Source: Dehalococcoidia bacterium (lineage in GTDB: Bacteria; Chloroflexota; Dehalococcoidia; Lucifugimonadales; Lucifugimonadaceae). Taken from it: DNA of 64,000 bases. The stretch lies in NCBI GenBank assembly GCA_009693115.1, contig SHXW01000003.1, forward strand, positions 29,964 through 93,963. The letters run 5' to 3'. The notes under the pieces were generated by a model. It was given only the letters and a program-made list of their open reading frames with translations, did not search any database and had not been told where the DNA came from. Below are positions 16,100 to 25,075 of the stretch, in pieces. Each line of letters starts with the position of its first letter. Position 1 is the stretch's first letter. A program made the translations under genes and the position numbers.

Positions 16100-16246
16100 C
16101 TGGCTTGTTCCTTGTCCGATCCCCTGCCAGCGAACCTCAATGAGAGGAGCAGGTGAACTGTAATCAATAAATCAGCCAGCAGGACTCTGAAATACATTCA
16201 GAGTGACACGCTGGCGCCCCATCCTCGACGGCGCGCCGCAATCGTA

Positions 16247-17029
16247 CTACCCGCGGACAACGTTCGATAACACGCCAAGCAACTCCGGCAGCGCGTCTAC
16301 CGCCTTCGCCCGCACGGACAAGCTCGCGATGGGCGTCATCCTCGTCTCGTTGGGGTTGATCTCGATGATGGTCGCTCCAGCGGCGTGCGCGATCCATGCC
16401 AGCCCGCTCGCAGGGCGCACCGTGCCCGACGTGCCAATGGCGAGGATGCAGTCGGCCCGATCTATCTCCGTCTGCGCCGCGGCCATGCGGTCGGGCGGGA
16501 TAGGCTCGCCAAACATCACAGAGTCGTACTTCACAATGCCGCCGCACTGCGCGCACGGCGGCGGGAGTTCCCGCGGCGGCACAAAGGTGCCCCGTGGCGT
16601 CCGGAGTCCGCACCCAAGGCACCGGAACTTGCTGCGGTTGCCGTGTATCTCGATCAACCTCGTCAGCCCGGCCCGCTCCTCGAGTCCGTCCACGTTCTGC
16701 GACACCGTGGCCTTCAGCACGTCCAGCCGTTCCAGCCCTACTAGCGCGTGGTGCGCCGGGTTGGGCTGCGCCTGCTCCAGGGCGCTCCTCAGTTCCAGCA
16801 CGTATGGGTCCTGAGTGTGCGTAACTTCGCGTGTCCACCAGCCCTTCGGGTCCTTCAGGAAGTTCTGATAGCCGTCCATGCGAGGCTCGCCGAACTTTGT
16901 CCACAGGCCGTCATCGCCACGGAAGGTGGGGATGCCGCTCTCCGCAGAAAGGCCCGCGCCGGTCATGGCGACAACGTGACGCGCTGATGCGATGGCGTGC
17001 GCTGCTGCTGCGAGCATTGGGTTTGTCAC
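16247..17029 (-). CDS. cobB: Sirtuin, NAD-dependent protein deacylase
   Basis: A 260-residue sirtuin with all core motifs: GAGLSAESGIPTFRG (24-38) for NAD binding, QNVDG (111-115), the catalytic H129 in HGN, and a zinc knuckle CLGC (137-140) and CAQC (159-162). It removes acyl groups from lysines and consumes NAD+. The DNA-repair gene recF lies 95 bases upstream on the same strand. Start ATG 17029. Confidence 0.93.
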   Translation of the reverse strand: MTNPMLAAAAHAIASARHVVAMTGAGLSAESGIPTFRGDDGLWTKFGEPRMDGYQNFLKDPKGWWTREVTHTQDPYVLELRSALEQAQPNPAHHALVGLERLDVLKATVSQNVDGLEERAGLTRLIEIHGNRSKFRCLGCGLRTPRGTFVPPRELPPPCAQCGGIVKYDSVMFGEPIPPDRMAAAQTEIDRADCILAIGTSGTVRPASGLAWIAHAAGATIIEINPNETRMTPIASLSVRAKAVDALPELLGVLSNVVRG

Positions 17030-17123
17030 AGCCCGGCTCTCCGTGGCCCACCCTCTTCCCGACCGGAGGCCCCCAGAGAGGGCCGTAGCGGAGGAACATG
17101 GCGCTCCGACATCAGAGAAGTCT

Positions 17124-18437
17124 TCACGCCTGTATGACCCGGCCTGCGCTCACGGTGTACCTGGCTGCGCGGCCCAGATAGGACTGGTCAACTACTTCGA
17201 ACTCCGTCGACGTCAAGAGCACCTGCTCGTACTGCGAGGCGCGCTCGAGCACGAGCCGACGCCGCGCCGGGTCGAACTCGGACATGACGTCATCAAGCGC
17301 TACAACTGGCTTGCGCCCTGTAGCTGCCGCCACCGATGCCGCCTCGGCCAGCTTGAGCGCCAGCGCAATGGATCGGGCCTGGCCACGCGACGCGTAGGAG
17401 TCCGCTGCCTGATCGTTCAGGCTGATCAGCAGGTCGTCCCTGTGCGGCCCTACAAGCGAGATGCCCTGCGCCAGTTCACGCTTCCGCAGGTAGCCAAGAG
17501 AATCCGAAAGGATGTCTGAGAGCCTGTCAGCAGGGGCGCTGGCAAAGTCTGCTGCCGGGTCATCATCGTTGTGCGTCAGTTTGGGCTTGTATACAAGCCC
17601 GAGCCGTTCCTGCCCGCCGGTCAATCCCCGGTGCTCTTCCACCCCGAACATATCGAGTTCCGCCACGACGCGCCGTCGCCTGTCGATGATGGCCGCACCC
17701 TCGACGGCCAGGCGGTCATCCCAGAACTCAAGTTCGTCCTCGCCGGCCCTGCCGTCCCGCACGCGGCGCAGCAGGCCGTTGCGCTGGTAAACGACCTGGT
17801 GGTAGCGCTGCAGCGCCTTGAGATAGCCGGAGTCCGTCTGCGAAATGAGAATATCCAGGAACCGCCGTCGCTCTGCCGACCCGCCCATGACGAGCTGGAG
17901 GTCGGTCGCCTCGAAAAACACGACGTTCAGCTTGCCGACGAACTCCGCGGCGGAGCGCTGGATGCCGTTCACCCGCAGCGTTTTTCTTATCGGCGAATAG
18001 TCCCCGTCCTCAAACACCGCGCCCGGCGCTGCAACATCTATGTCCACCTGCGCCTGGATCGTGGTGTCTCCCTCGCGTCCTACGCCGAGGACCTGGACGT
18101 GCCCGCCTTTTTCACTCACAGCCCAGTTCACAAGCTCGCGGCCTGATGAGGTGCGAGGGGACTTTGCGATTGCAAGCAGGTATGCGGCTTCAAGCAGGTT
18201 GCTCTTGCCCTGGCCATTGGCGCCGCAGAAGACCGTGATGCCCGGCCCGAGTTCCAGCTTCGTGTCAACGTGGTTGCGAAAACCCGACAGGACAAGCTTT
18301 GAGAGGTGGATGGCAGGGCTCCGGAAACAATCTGGATCACATGGGAGACGTGATGCTGAACCTGGTTTACTCTGTTGACATCTTCGCCGTGACTGACCGG
18401 ACTCGCCATCCCGAGGCCTCGCATGACCGGGGGTCAT
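17124..18437 (-). CDS. recF: RecF, recombination-mediator ATPase
   Basis: A 437-residue frame; the conserved protein begins at about residue 43 with 'IHLSKLVLSGFRNH'. Walker A is GANGQGKSN at 72-80; 'FFEATDLQLVMGG', the 'SRGQARSIALALKLAEA' signature and Walker B 'VVALDDVMSEFD' follow. RecF loads RecA at single-strand gaps with RecO and RecR. The normal neighbours dnaN and gyrB are absent. The only ATG is at 18437, 42 codons ahead of the conserved start, with no ATG, GTG or TTG between; either this protein has an unusual extension or it starts at a rare codon (ATC at 18311). Confidence 0.9.
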   Translation of the reverse strand: MTPGHARPRDGESGQSRRRCQQSKPGSASRLPCDPDCFRSPAIHLSKLVLSGFRNHVDTKLELGPGITVFCGANGQGKSNLLEAAYLLAIAKSPRTSSGRELVNWAVSEKGGHVQVLGVGREGDTTIQAQVDIDVAAPGAVFEDGDYSPIRKTLRVNGIQRSAAEFVGKLNVVFFEATDLQLVMGGSAERRRFLDILISQTDSGYLKALQRYHQVVYQRNGLLRRVRDGRAGEDELEFWDDRLAVEGAAIIDRRRRVVAELDMFGVEEHRGLTGGQERLGLVYKPKLTHNDDDPAADFASAPADRLSDILSDSLGYLRKRELAQGISLVGPHRDDLLISLNDQAADSYASRGQARSIALALKLAEAASVAAATGRKPVVALDDVMSEFDPARRRLVLERASQYEQVLLTSTEFEVVDQSYLGRAARYTVSAGRVIQA

Positions 18438-18895
18438 AGGCCGGGGGATCTGGGGCGTGAGCAGGTCAGAACGTCCGCATCCCAGTATTCCTCACCGTCG
18501 CTCCGCTCAAGTCCGGCATGACGCTCAAGCCGGAGCGCGTAGTCAACATCAAAGTACGAAAAACATACAGCGGACAGGCCGATTTTACATGCCGCTCCCA
18601 CCTGGCCTCTCGTGACACGAGGCTGAGGCGCATGTAAAGTTTGGCGATCACACCTATGACCCAACCGAGGTCAGTTCATCCCCCTGCGCCTGACTGGCGC
18701 CACCCGGCAGCGGGCGCGGGACAGGGTGAGGGGTGACCAACCGGGCAGATGGGGTCAACACTTCTCCCTCGTCTCGCACCCTCTTCCACCGGGAGAGGAA
18801 CTCATCCCGAAAACAGCGCCAGGTTCAACATCACCTGAAGTGCGCCCGCAACCTCAGTTCAAGAGTTCAAAAACCCGCAGGTTGGAGACGTTCAG
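18438..18895. other. Intergenic region, 458 bp, divergent promoters expected
   Basis: It separates recF (minus) from an aldo/keto reductase (plus). Short frames here have no recognisable protein character. A copy of the dispersed palindrome (CTCTTCCACCGGGAGAG) sits at 18781-18797. No confident promoter was picked. Confidence 0.5.
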
Positions 18896-19942
18896 ATGCA
18901 GTACCGCAAACTCGGCGACACGGACACCAGGGTCTCGGTGATGGCCCTCGGCTGCTGGCCCTTCGCCGGCGATGCCACCTGGGGCGCGCAGGATGACAAG
19001 GACTCCATCGCCACCGTCCACGCAGCGCTCGACAGCGGCATCAATTTCTTCGACACCGCAGAGGGCTACGGGGACGGCCGTTCAGAGCGTGTCCTGGGCC
19101 AGGGGCTGAAAGGGCGGCGCAGCAAAGCGATAGTCGCCACCAAGGCCAGCCCTGACCACCTGAGGTCAGAAGACATCACACTCTCGTGCGAAAAGAGTCT
19201 GCGCAACCTTGGCACTGACTACATAGACCTTTATCTGATCCACTGGGCGAGCCGGGCGGCGGTGATGGCGGGACGGAGCGCGGCGATTGGGTCAGGAGGG
19301 TCAGCGGAGAAGGAAGTGCCCCTGCAGGAGACAGTGAATGCACTGGAGCGGTTGAAGAAGCAGGGCAAGGTGCGCGCCATCGGCGTATGCAACTTCGGCG
19401 TGCAGGACCTCTCTGCCATTACGCGCTTGACGGGCATTGTGGTGAACCAGCTCCCGTACAGCCTGCTGTGGCGGTCCATCGAGTACGAAATCAAGCCGAA
19501 GTGCGCCGATAGCAAGGTGGGCCTGATGTGTTACAGCCCGCTGGCGCAGGGCCTGCTCACCGGCAGGTACAAGACGGCGGACGATGTCCCCGAAGGCCTG
19601 GCCCGGACGCGCCTCTTCTCAAACAAGCGGCCCCTTGTGCGCCACGGTGACCCGGGCGCTGAGAAGGAAACGTTCACGGCCATCAACAAGGTCGCAGCCA
19701 TCTCGAAGAAGCTGGGCGAGCCGATGGCCTCTGTCTCCCTCGCGTGGGTGAAGCAGAGGCGCGGCGTCACGACGTTCCTTGTCGGCGCACGCACCCCGGG
19801 CGAACTGAAGCAGAACCTGCCCGCTCTCGACGTGCGTCTGAGCGCAGAGACGGTCAAGGAACTGAATGCAGTCACAGAGGATGTGAAGCGCTACGTGGGC
19901 CGCAACCCTGACCCGTGGAACTCGGGCAACAGGACGCGATGA
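18896..19942 (+). CDS. Aldo/keto reductase
   Basis: A 348-residue NADPH-dependent oxidoreductase of the AKR fold. The catalytic tetrad is visible: D53 (FFDTAEGYGDG), Y58, K83 (VATKAS) and H116 (YLIHWAS). A Gly/Ala/Ser-rich insert at about 119-140 breaks the normal loop after the histidine. 'AIGVCNFG' and 'CYSPLAQGLLTGRY' are typical of the family. It reduces an aldehyde or ketone in the cytoplasm; the substrate is unknown. ThiS follows 40 bases downstream and may be co-transcribed. Confidence 0.92.
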   Translation: MQYRKLGDTDTRVSVMALGCWPFAGDATWGAQDDKDSIATVHAALDSGINFFDTAEGYGDGRSERVLGQGLKGRRSKAIVATKASPDHLRSEDITLSCEKSLRNLGTDYIDLYLIHWASRAAVMAGRSAAIGSGGSAEKEVPLQETVNALERLKKQGKVRAIGVCNFGVQDLSAITRLTGIVVNQLPYSLLWRSIEYEIKPKCADSKVGLMCYSPLAQGLLTGRYKTADDVPEGLARTRLFSNKRPLVRHGDPGAEKETFTAINKVAAISKKLGEPMASVSLAWVKQRRGVTTFLVGARTPGELKQNLPALDVRLSAETVKELNAVTEDVKRYVGRNPDPWNSGNRTR

Positions 19943-19982
19943 CGGACCGCACAGACCGCGCGCTGCCGACGGGCGCTACCAG

Positions 19983-20189
19983 ATGATCTCAGTCACGATA
20001 AACGGTCAGAAGCACGATCTTGACCGCCCGATGACCGTCCTGGCCTACCTCGAATTGAAGGGCCTCGCCGGGCGTCAACTGGCGGTGGCTGTAAACGGCG
20101 TCGTCCTCCGCAAGGAAGAGTTCGCGTCAACGACTGTCAGCGATGGCGACCGCATGGAGGTCGTCCGCCCGGTCGGCGGGGGCGAGTAG
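19983..20189 (+). CDS. thiS: ThiS-like sulfur carrier protein
   Basis: A 68-residue beta-grasp protein: 'VTINGQKHDL', 'LAVAVNGVVLRKEEF', 'VSDGDRMEVVRPVGGG'. Active ThiS ends in Gly-Gly, which is adenylated and thiolated to give sulfur to the thiazole of thiamine. Here the last residues are VGGGE: one glutamate follows the glycines, so it would need trimming before use, or it is a MoaD/ThiS-like protein with another role. No thiG, thiF or thiamine gene lies in the window. Confidence 0.8.
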   Translation: MISVTINGQKHDLDRPMTVLAYLELKGLAGRQLAVAVNGVVLRKEEFASTTVSDGDRMEVVRPVGGGE

Positions 20190-20292
20190 CAGCGTTTGTT
20201 TTCACCGCCCACCCTGACCCGCACCCAGCAGGCATCCCGTCAATGGGAGGGGGGGCTCCTTGAAGGGTGCAGACAGGGCGGGATGACTTCAA

Positions 20293-21825
20293 GTGTCTGA
20301 GCGCACCAGTGAGCCACCTGCCAGCGAGGGCCGCGCCGCCGCCCTGTTCGTAGGCGGGGCAGCGCTATTTCTGGCTGCCCTGGACTTTTCGATCAACGTC
20401 TCGCTGCCGACGATGCGCGATTCTCTGCACGAGACGCTCGTCAGCGTGCAGTGGATCATCATTCTTTACCACGCCGCCCGGAGCGGGATCGGGTTTGTGG
20501 CAGGCGGCCTCGCAGACCGCTTCGGACTGAAGCGGCTATTGCTGTCAGGGGCCGCCGCCTACACGCTGGCTGTGGGCCTCATCTCGCTGCAATCCGGGTT
20601 GCCGGGCATAGTGGCGCTGAGAGTGCTACAGGGCGTGGGAGTGGCGATACTTTTCACGCTTGGCCCCGCTCTCGTAGCCAAAGCCTTCACCTCTGACGAT
20701 GCAGGGCGGTCCCCTGGCAGGCGAGCACCGTCCCTGAGACGCGGCGCGGCTCTCGGCATCACGCTTGCCGCGGTGGGAGCGGGCCAGCTGGCGGGCACGC
20801 TCGGCGGCGGGTGGCTCGTACAGAACATGGACTGGCGCGCCGTCTTCTGGGCCAGGGTGCCGATAGGCGTGGCGATCATCCTTGCGGGCTCGCTGGCGCT
20901 GAAGGAGCCATGGGCGACCCGGCAGGCGGACGAGAAGGCTGGGGGGTTCGACTGGCCCGGCGCAGCCATCCTGTTCAACTTCCTTTTCCTGCTTGTGCTC
21001 GCACTATCCTTCGCACGCCTCGATGGTTGGTCCGCCCTGCGGCCCTCCGCCTGCGCTGCTGTAGCGGCTGCGCTGCTCGGTGGTTTCATCTGGAGGAACA
21101 GGCGAGCGTCGCACCCGTTGGTCCCCACCGGACTCTGGGCCGTTGAAGGCGTGATCCCGGGCGCACTTTCGAACCTCCTCGCAACCACCGGCACGTTCGT
21201 CGTGTGGTTCCTCTTTCCTTTCTACATGTCCGACGTGCTTGGCCGGAGCCCGCTAACACTCGGGGCCATACTGGCGACGATGGCCGCCGCAGGGTCGCTC
21301 GGGTCATTCGCCGGCGCGTGGCTGTGCGGTCGCGCCGGTGAACGCGCGGCGACGTTCCTGTCCGCCCTGATCAGCGCGGGAGGGGTGGCGATGACGGGCA
21401 TGCTCGGAGCGGACGCAGAATTGAACGCAGTGGCGGGAGGGGTGGCGCTGCTGGGGTTCGGGTTCGGGATACACCAGGCGGCGAGCTACGCGCTCACCCT
21501 GCGGTCAGTCCCGGCCCGGATGGCGGGAGCGGCCTCTGCTTCCCTATCGGTGACGCAGACGGTCGGGACGGTGGCATCCGTATCTCTGATGACAATGTTC
21601 TTCAACCAGGCCGGGCCGGGCCAGAACTTTGCAGCGGCATATTCAAACACATTCCTTCTCGCTGCCGTGGTCACCGCCGCGGCGGGAGTGGCAGTGCTGC
21701 GGCTGAGGGGTTGGACGCGCCGCGATCTCTCAGGCGCTGCCGTTCAAGTGGAAGAATCTCCCTCCGGCCCGCTCGCGCCCGGTGGGCGCCCCGCCGCGGG
21801 AGCGGTTCAGCGCGAGTTTGAATAA
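20293..21825 (+). CDS. MFS drug-efflux-type transporter (EmrB/QacA-like)
   Basis: A 510-residue membrane protein with about 13-14 hydrophobic segments, the size of the DHA2 family of proton-driven exporters. Family-like elements: 'FLAALDFSINVSLPTM' in helix 1, 'GGLADRFGLKRLLLSG' as the motif A loop, 'GVAILFTLGPALVAKAF', and 'LGGGWLVQNMDWRAVFWARVPIGV', which matches the W-R-x-x-F-x-x-N/V-P motif of that family. An unusual basic stretch 'GRSPGRRAPSLRRG' sits in the cytoplasmic loop after helix 4. The GTG start is at 20293. Substrate unknown. Confidence 0.88.
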   Translation: MSERTSEPPASEGRAAALFVGGAALFLAALDFSINVSLPTMRDSLHETLVSVQWIIILYHAARSGIGFVAGGLADRFGLKRLLLSGAAAYTLAVGLISLQSGLPGIVALRVLQGVGVAILFTLGPALVAKAFTSDDAGRSPGRRAPSLRRGAALGITLAAVGAGQLAGTLGGGWLVQNMDWRAVFWARVPIGVAIILAGSLALKEPWATRQADEKAGGFDWPGAAILFNFLFLLVLALSFARLDGWSALRPSACAAVAAALLGGFIWRNRRASHPLVPTGLWAVEGVIPGALSNLLATTGTFVVWFLFPFYMSDVLGRSPLTLGAILATMAAAGSLGSFAGAWLCGRAGERAATFLSALISAGGVAMTGMLGADAELNAVAGGVALLGFGFGIHQAASYALTLRSVPARMAGAASASLSVTQTVGTVASVSLMTMFFNQAGPGQNFAAAYSNTFLLAAVVTAAAGVAVLRLRGWTRRDLSGAAVQVEESPSGPLAPGGRPAAGAVQREFE

Positions 21826-21868
21826 TCCGGCTCACGGCGCAGAGCGCAATTCCCGTGAAAGGGCGTGC

Positions 21869-21874
21869 TAGACT
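21869..21874 (+). promoter_or_regulatory. Candidate -10 box TAGACT ahead of lipoprotein gene
   Basis: TAGACT sits in the 9-mer GCTAGACTC, which recurs ahead of the enolase-family gene at 27.6 kb; the minus strand ahead of the ABC binding protein also carries TAGACT. The leader to the ATG at 21961 would be about 80 bases. No strong -35 is seen. Confidence 0.3.
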
Positions 21875-21960
21875 CTCGCATCTACCACCCGGTAGCAGCG
21901 TCCGGTACCGGGCCGTTTTTGCCACCTCATCTGGCGGGTTCCCTGCACGAGGAGAACGTG

Positions 21961-22617
21961 ATGACGAAACGCCATTCGCTGGCGCTCATGGGAGTGTTGC
22001 TGGCCTCTCTGGCAATAGCGGCCATCGCCGCTGCGTGCGGAGGCGAAGACACCTATAACGTCATCAAGACGTCGGAAGCCCAGAACAAGGTGGACAACGC
22101 CACGGCCACATCCGCCGCCGTGACGACCGCAATTGCAAAAGGCGAAAAGCCTGTGTCGTCCAGTGACGCCTCCGGCGGGCAGCTAGGCGCGGCAGGAGCG
22201 CTCAGGGCCACAGCAGTGGCGGCCGCCACGGCCACCGCCGCCGCGGGAGGCTCGCAATCCTCCGCGCTGGCGACGGCCACTCCTTCCGCCGCCGACGTGC
22301 TGGAGGCTCCGCCCGGAGCCCCGCTGACCGGCACCATCACCGTGAAGATCGTCAACCGTGGCGAGATGGACCCGACCGTGTTGAAGATAAAAGTTGGCAC
22401 AACTGTCATCTGGGAGAATACAGAGCGGACCAACCACTCTACGACCTCCGACCCCGATCAGGCGGAAAGCTGGAACTCAGACTATATGGCCCGCCGCATA
22501 GGCGAGACCGAGAACCGAAAGTTCTCCCACACGTTCACCAAGCCCGGGCGATACACATACAGGTCTGACGTGCCCACAGACCCCGCCCTTTCGGCAGTGA
22601 TCTTCGTCATGCCGTAG
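21961..22617 (+). CDS. Lipoprotein with cupredoxin-like domain
   Basis: A 218-residue secreted lipoprotein: basic start, hydrophobic core, lipobox ending at C26 (IAAAC). Residues 30-120 form an Ala/Thr/Ser-rich linker. Residues 122-218 look like a plastocyanin/cupredoxin sandwich: 'GTITVKIVNRG', 'VGTTVIWENTERTNHST' with the first His ligand at 159, 'FSHTFTKPGRYTYRSD'. The usual Cys and second His that complete a type 1 copper site are missing from the Y-x-C-x-x-H position (YRSDVPTDP), so copper binding is doubtful. ATG 21961 has an ideal site (GAGGAGA, 7 bases ahead); a longer in-frame start has none. Confidence 0.75.
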   Translation: MTKRHSLALMGVLLASLAIAAIAAACGGEDTYNVIKTSEAQNKVDNATATSAAVTTAIAKGEKPVSSSDASGGQLGAAGALRATAVAAATATAAAGGSQSSALATATPSAADVLEAPPGAPLTGTITVKIVNRGEMDPTVLKIKVGTTVIWENTERTNHSTTSDPDQAESWNSDYMARRIGETENRKFSHTFTKPGRYTYRSDVPTDPALSAVIFVMP

Positions 22618-22933
22618 GCGAGTTCGACCGGACCGCAGCAGCCCCTCATCCCGACCGCAGTCCCGCGCAGTGCGAGGGACGGAACGGCGGGATCTGACCT
22701 TTTGCCTTCGACCCGGGGCTGATCCCCCTCAGATCAGACAGGTTGCGAAGCAGGGCGTCAGGTTCCCCGGCTTCATCCCGGAAAGCCGATCCTACGCTCG
22801 GAGTAAAGGCGGTTGACGGCGCGTGCGGCCGTATCCAGGCGCGACCAGTACATAGATTGCGCTTCTTGGATCGTCAGAAGATTCGTGGCACACCGAGGGC
22901 CGTCTATCGGTCTATGTGCGAGCCGTGGGTCGC
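22618..22933. other. Intergenic region, 316 bp, between convergent genes
   Basis: It lies between the lipoprotein gene and the end of dppC. Short frames on both strands have no protein-like composition. I see no clear hairpin with a T-run and no RNA gene. Confidence 0.5.
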
Positions 22934-23863
22934 CTACGTCAGCTGGCGCAGCCGGGGGTCCAGCTTGTCCCGCAGCCAGTCCCCTGAGAAGTTCAGCGAG
23001 ATGACGATCAGGAAAATCGCACCGCCCGGGATGAGCGTCTGCCAGGAGGCGAACTCGATGTAGTCCCGGCCGTCGTTCACCATCACGCCCCAGGCGGGCG
23101 TCGGCGGCTGAATGCCCGCGCCCACGAAGCTCAATACCGATTCCGCCAGGAACAGGCCTGCCGTGTTCAACGTGGCTATGACAATGGCGGTGTTCAGGAC
23201 CCCGGGGAGTATGTGCCGCAGGATGATGCGGACATCTCCAGCCCCGCAGATCCTGGCAGAGTTCACGTAGTCCAACTCGCGCAGGACCAGAGCCTGGGCG
23301 CGCAGGACGCGCACGTAGCCCACCCACGCCAGCAGCGCCAGGACGAAAACAAGTATCGGTAACCCGCGTCCAAAAATTAGCGTGAGGATCAGAGCGGTCA
23401 ATAGGAACGGCAGCGCGTACCAGATGTCCACGAACCGCGTGATCACCTCATCCACCAGGCCGCCATAATAGCCCGAGACCACCCCCAGCGAGACGCCAAG
23501 GAATGTGCCGCTGACGAGGGCAACAGACACGACCACGAGTGAGATCCGGGAGCCGAAGAGCATACGGGTGAGGATGTCCCGGCCCACGTGGTCTGTCCCA
23601 AGGACGTAGTAATTGCCCGTCGTCTCACTCCGGTGGAACGGGGCGGTATGACGGTCAGACAACTCGCCGATGTCGCGCGGGTACGGAGCGAAGACCGGCC
23701 CTATCGCCGCCATGACAACCAGGCCAGTGAGGATGCCGCCCGGGATTACCGGGTAGCCGCGCATGATGCGCCAGAACCCGGCGAACAGTCCCGTGGAGCG
23801 CTTTTTGATTTCGAATGTAGGCGCAACAGCCGCCGACTGGCCCTGTGAAACGATTTCCGCCAT
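22934..23863 (-). CDS. dppC: ABC transporter permease, DppC/OppC type
   Basis: A 309-residue inner-membrane permease. After a 30-residue cytoplasmic tail, six helices follow; the periplasmic region 'LGTDHVGRDILTRMLFGSRISL' is the standard DppC signature, and the EAA loop reads 'VNSARICGAGDVRIILRHILPGVL', contacting the ATPase. It forms the channel with DppB. It starts 17 bases after the dppB stop. No ATPase gene (dppD, dppF) lies downstream; the operon ends here. Confidence 0.92.
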   Translation of the reverse strand: MAEIVSQGQSAAVAPTFEIKKRSTGLFAGFWRIMRGYPVIPGGILTGLVVMAAIGPVFAPYPRDIGELSDRHTAPFHRSETTGNYYVLGTDHVGRDILTRMLFGSRISLVVVSVALVSGTFLGVSLGVVSGYYGGLVDEVITRFVDIWYALPFLLTALILTLIFGRGLPILVFVLALLAWVGYVRVLRAQALVLRELDYVNSARICGAGDVRIILRHILPGVLNTAIVIATLNTAGLFLAESVLSFVGAGIQPPTPAWGVMVNDGRDYIEFASWQTLIPGGAIFLIVISLNFSGDWLRDKLDPRLRQLT

Positions 23864-23880
23864 CTTCTAGCTTCCTGCCT

Positions 23881-24843
23881 CTACCGGGAGCGCCGTCCCA
23901 GCCTGATGCGTGGGTCCACAAGTGCGTACATGATGTCCGCCAACAAGGCGAAGACCAGGAACATCAAGACATAGATGAATACTGAGCCCAGGAGGAGCGG
24001 AAAGTCATTGTCGTTCACAGCGGTGAACAGGGCCACGAACCCGATCCCGGGCCATGCGAACACGCTCTCCACCACCAGGGCGCCGTGCAGCCAGTTGGAG
24101 AAGATGATCAGGGCGGAAGTGAGCGGAGGGATCAGCGCATTCCGGAAGGCGTGCTTCCAGATGACGGTCTGGTAGGACACGCCCTTGCCTCTCGCCATCT
24201 TTACGAACTCGGAGTCAAGCACTTCAAGCATGGAGGAGCGGGTAAGGCGCATCAGGCCGGCGGCAGCGGGCCACCCGAGCGTGATGCTCGGGAGAATGTA
24301 ATAGCGGAAATCAAAGTCTTGCGGGCGCGTCCCGGCCGGGAGAGTAAACGGCGTGTTTCTCAACCACACCGCGAAGACGAGGATGAGCACGATACCCACA
24401 AGGAATGGCGGCGCTCCCTGCCCAAACACCGCGAACATGCGGCCAAGATAGTCCCAGAACGTGGCGCGCTTGACCGCAGCCAGGACGCCCAGCGGAATGC
24501 CGACGATGATGGCGAACGCCCAACCCCCGAGAGCCAGCTGCAGGGTGGCGCCGATCTTGCGGCTCAGCACCTGAGAGACAGGCCGCTGCTGTGCGAGGGA
24601 GACCCCGAGGTCGCCACGGATGGTGCGTCCGATCCACTTCACATACTGGACCGGGACAGGGTCATTGAAACCCAGCTTTTCTCCGAGGCGTTCCCACTGG
24701 GCTTCCGTTATCCCGTAGCCGCCGTCGGGAACAAATAGCTGGCGGGGGTCGCTGTGCAACTGGATCAGCGAAAAAATGATGACCGTGGCGCCGATCACTG
24801 AGATCAACGACGTGAACAGTCTCTGGAGGAGGAACCGTCCCAT
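23881..24843 (-). CDS. dppB: ABC transporter permease, DppB/OppB type
   Basis: A 320-residue permease: N-terminal 'FLLQRLFTSLISVIGATVIIFSL', the periplasmic region 'YVKWIGRTIRGDLGVSL', and the EAA loop 'FVKMARGKGVSYQTVIWKHAFRNAL'. It pairs with DppC to pass peptides, nickel chelates or similar small solutes taken from the binding protein encoded just upstream. The ATG at 24843 lies 232 bases after the binding-protein stop, beyond a strong hairpin. Confidence 0.92.
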   Translation of the reverse strand: MGRFLLQRLFTSLISVIGATVIIFSLIQLHSDPRQLFVPDGGYGITEAQWERLGEKLGFNDPVPVQYVKWIGRTIRGDLGVSLAQQRPVSQVLSRKIGATLQLALGGWAFAIIVGIPLGVLAAVKRATFWDYLGRMFAVFGQGAPPFLVGIVLILVFAVWLRNTPFTLPAGTRPQDFDFRYYILPSITLGWPAAAGLMRLTRSSMLEVLDSEFVKMARGKGVSYQTVIWKHAFRNALIPPLTSALIIFSNWLHGALVVESVFAWPGIGFVALFTAVNDNDFPLLLGSVFIYVLMFLVFALLADIMYALVDPRIRLGRRSR

Positions 24844-24997
24844 CCGCTGTCAGCCCCTTCCGGATCAGGCGGGCCTTACGGCCCACGGTCAGTTGAAATA
24901 ACTCAGGACACGTTGAGAGGTACGACAGGATAGGGCCTTGGATTTGAATCCGCAAACCCCGCCGCCCATGGCCACCCGGCGTGGCAAACCTTGTTCA

Positions 24998-25030
24998 CAA
25001 GTGGGGGCCCCTGGCAGGGGCCCCCACTTG
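24998..25030 (-). terminator. Strong hairpin between binding-protein gene and dppB
   Basis: A perfect 14-bp stem (CAAGTGGGGGCCCC and complement) with a 5-base loop lies 46 bases after the stop of the binding-protein gene. There is no T-run behind it on the minus strand. It probably stops part of the transcripts or protects the upstream mRNA end, giving more binding protein than permease. Confidence 0.65.
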
Positions 25031-25075
25031 CTTTCCATTCCGATTTCCCGGGCCACAGCGGCCCGTCCGTGTCAG

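Noticed and set aside
15155..16156. 333-codon plus-strand frame
   Set aside because: Antisense to the class III aminotransferase; no motif.
18434..18664. 76-codon minus-strand frame upstream of recF
   Set aside because: No motif, no convincing ribosome-binding site, low similarity to real protein composition.
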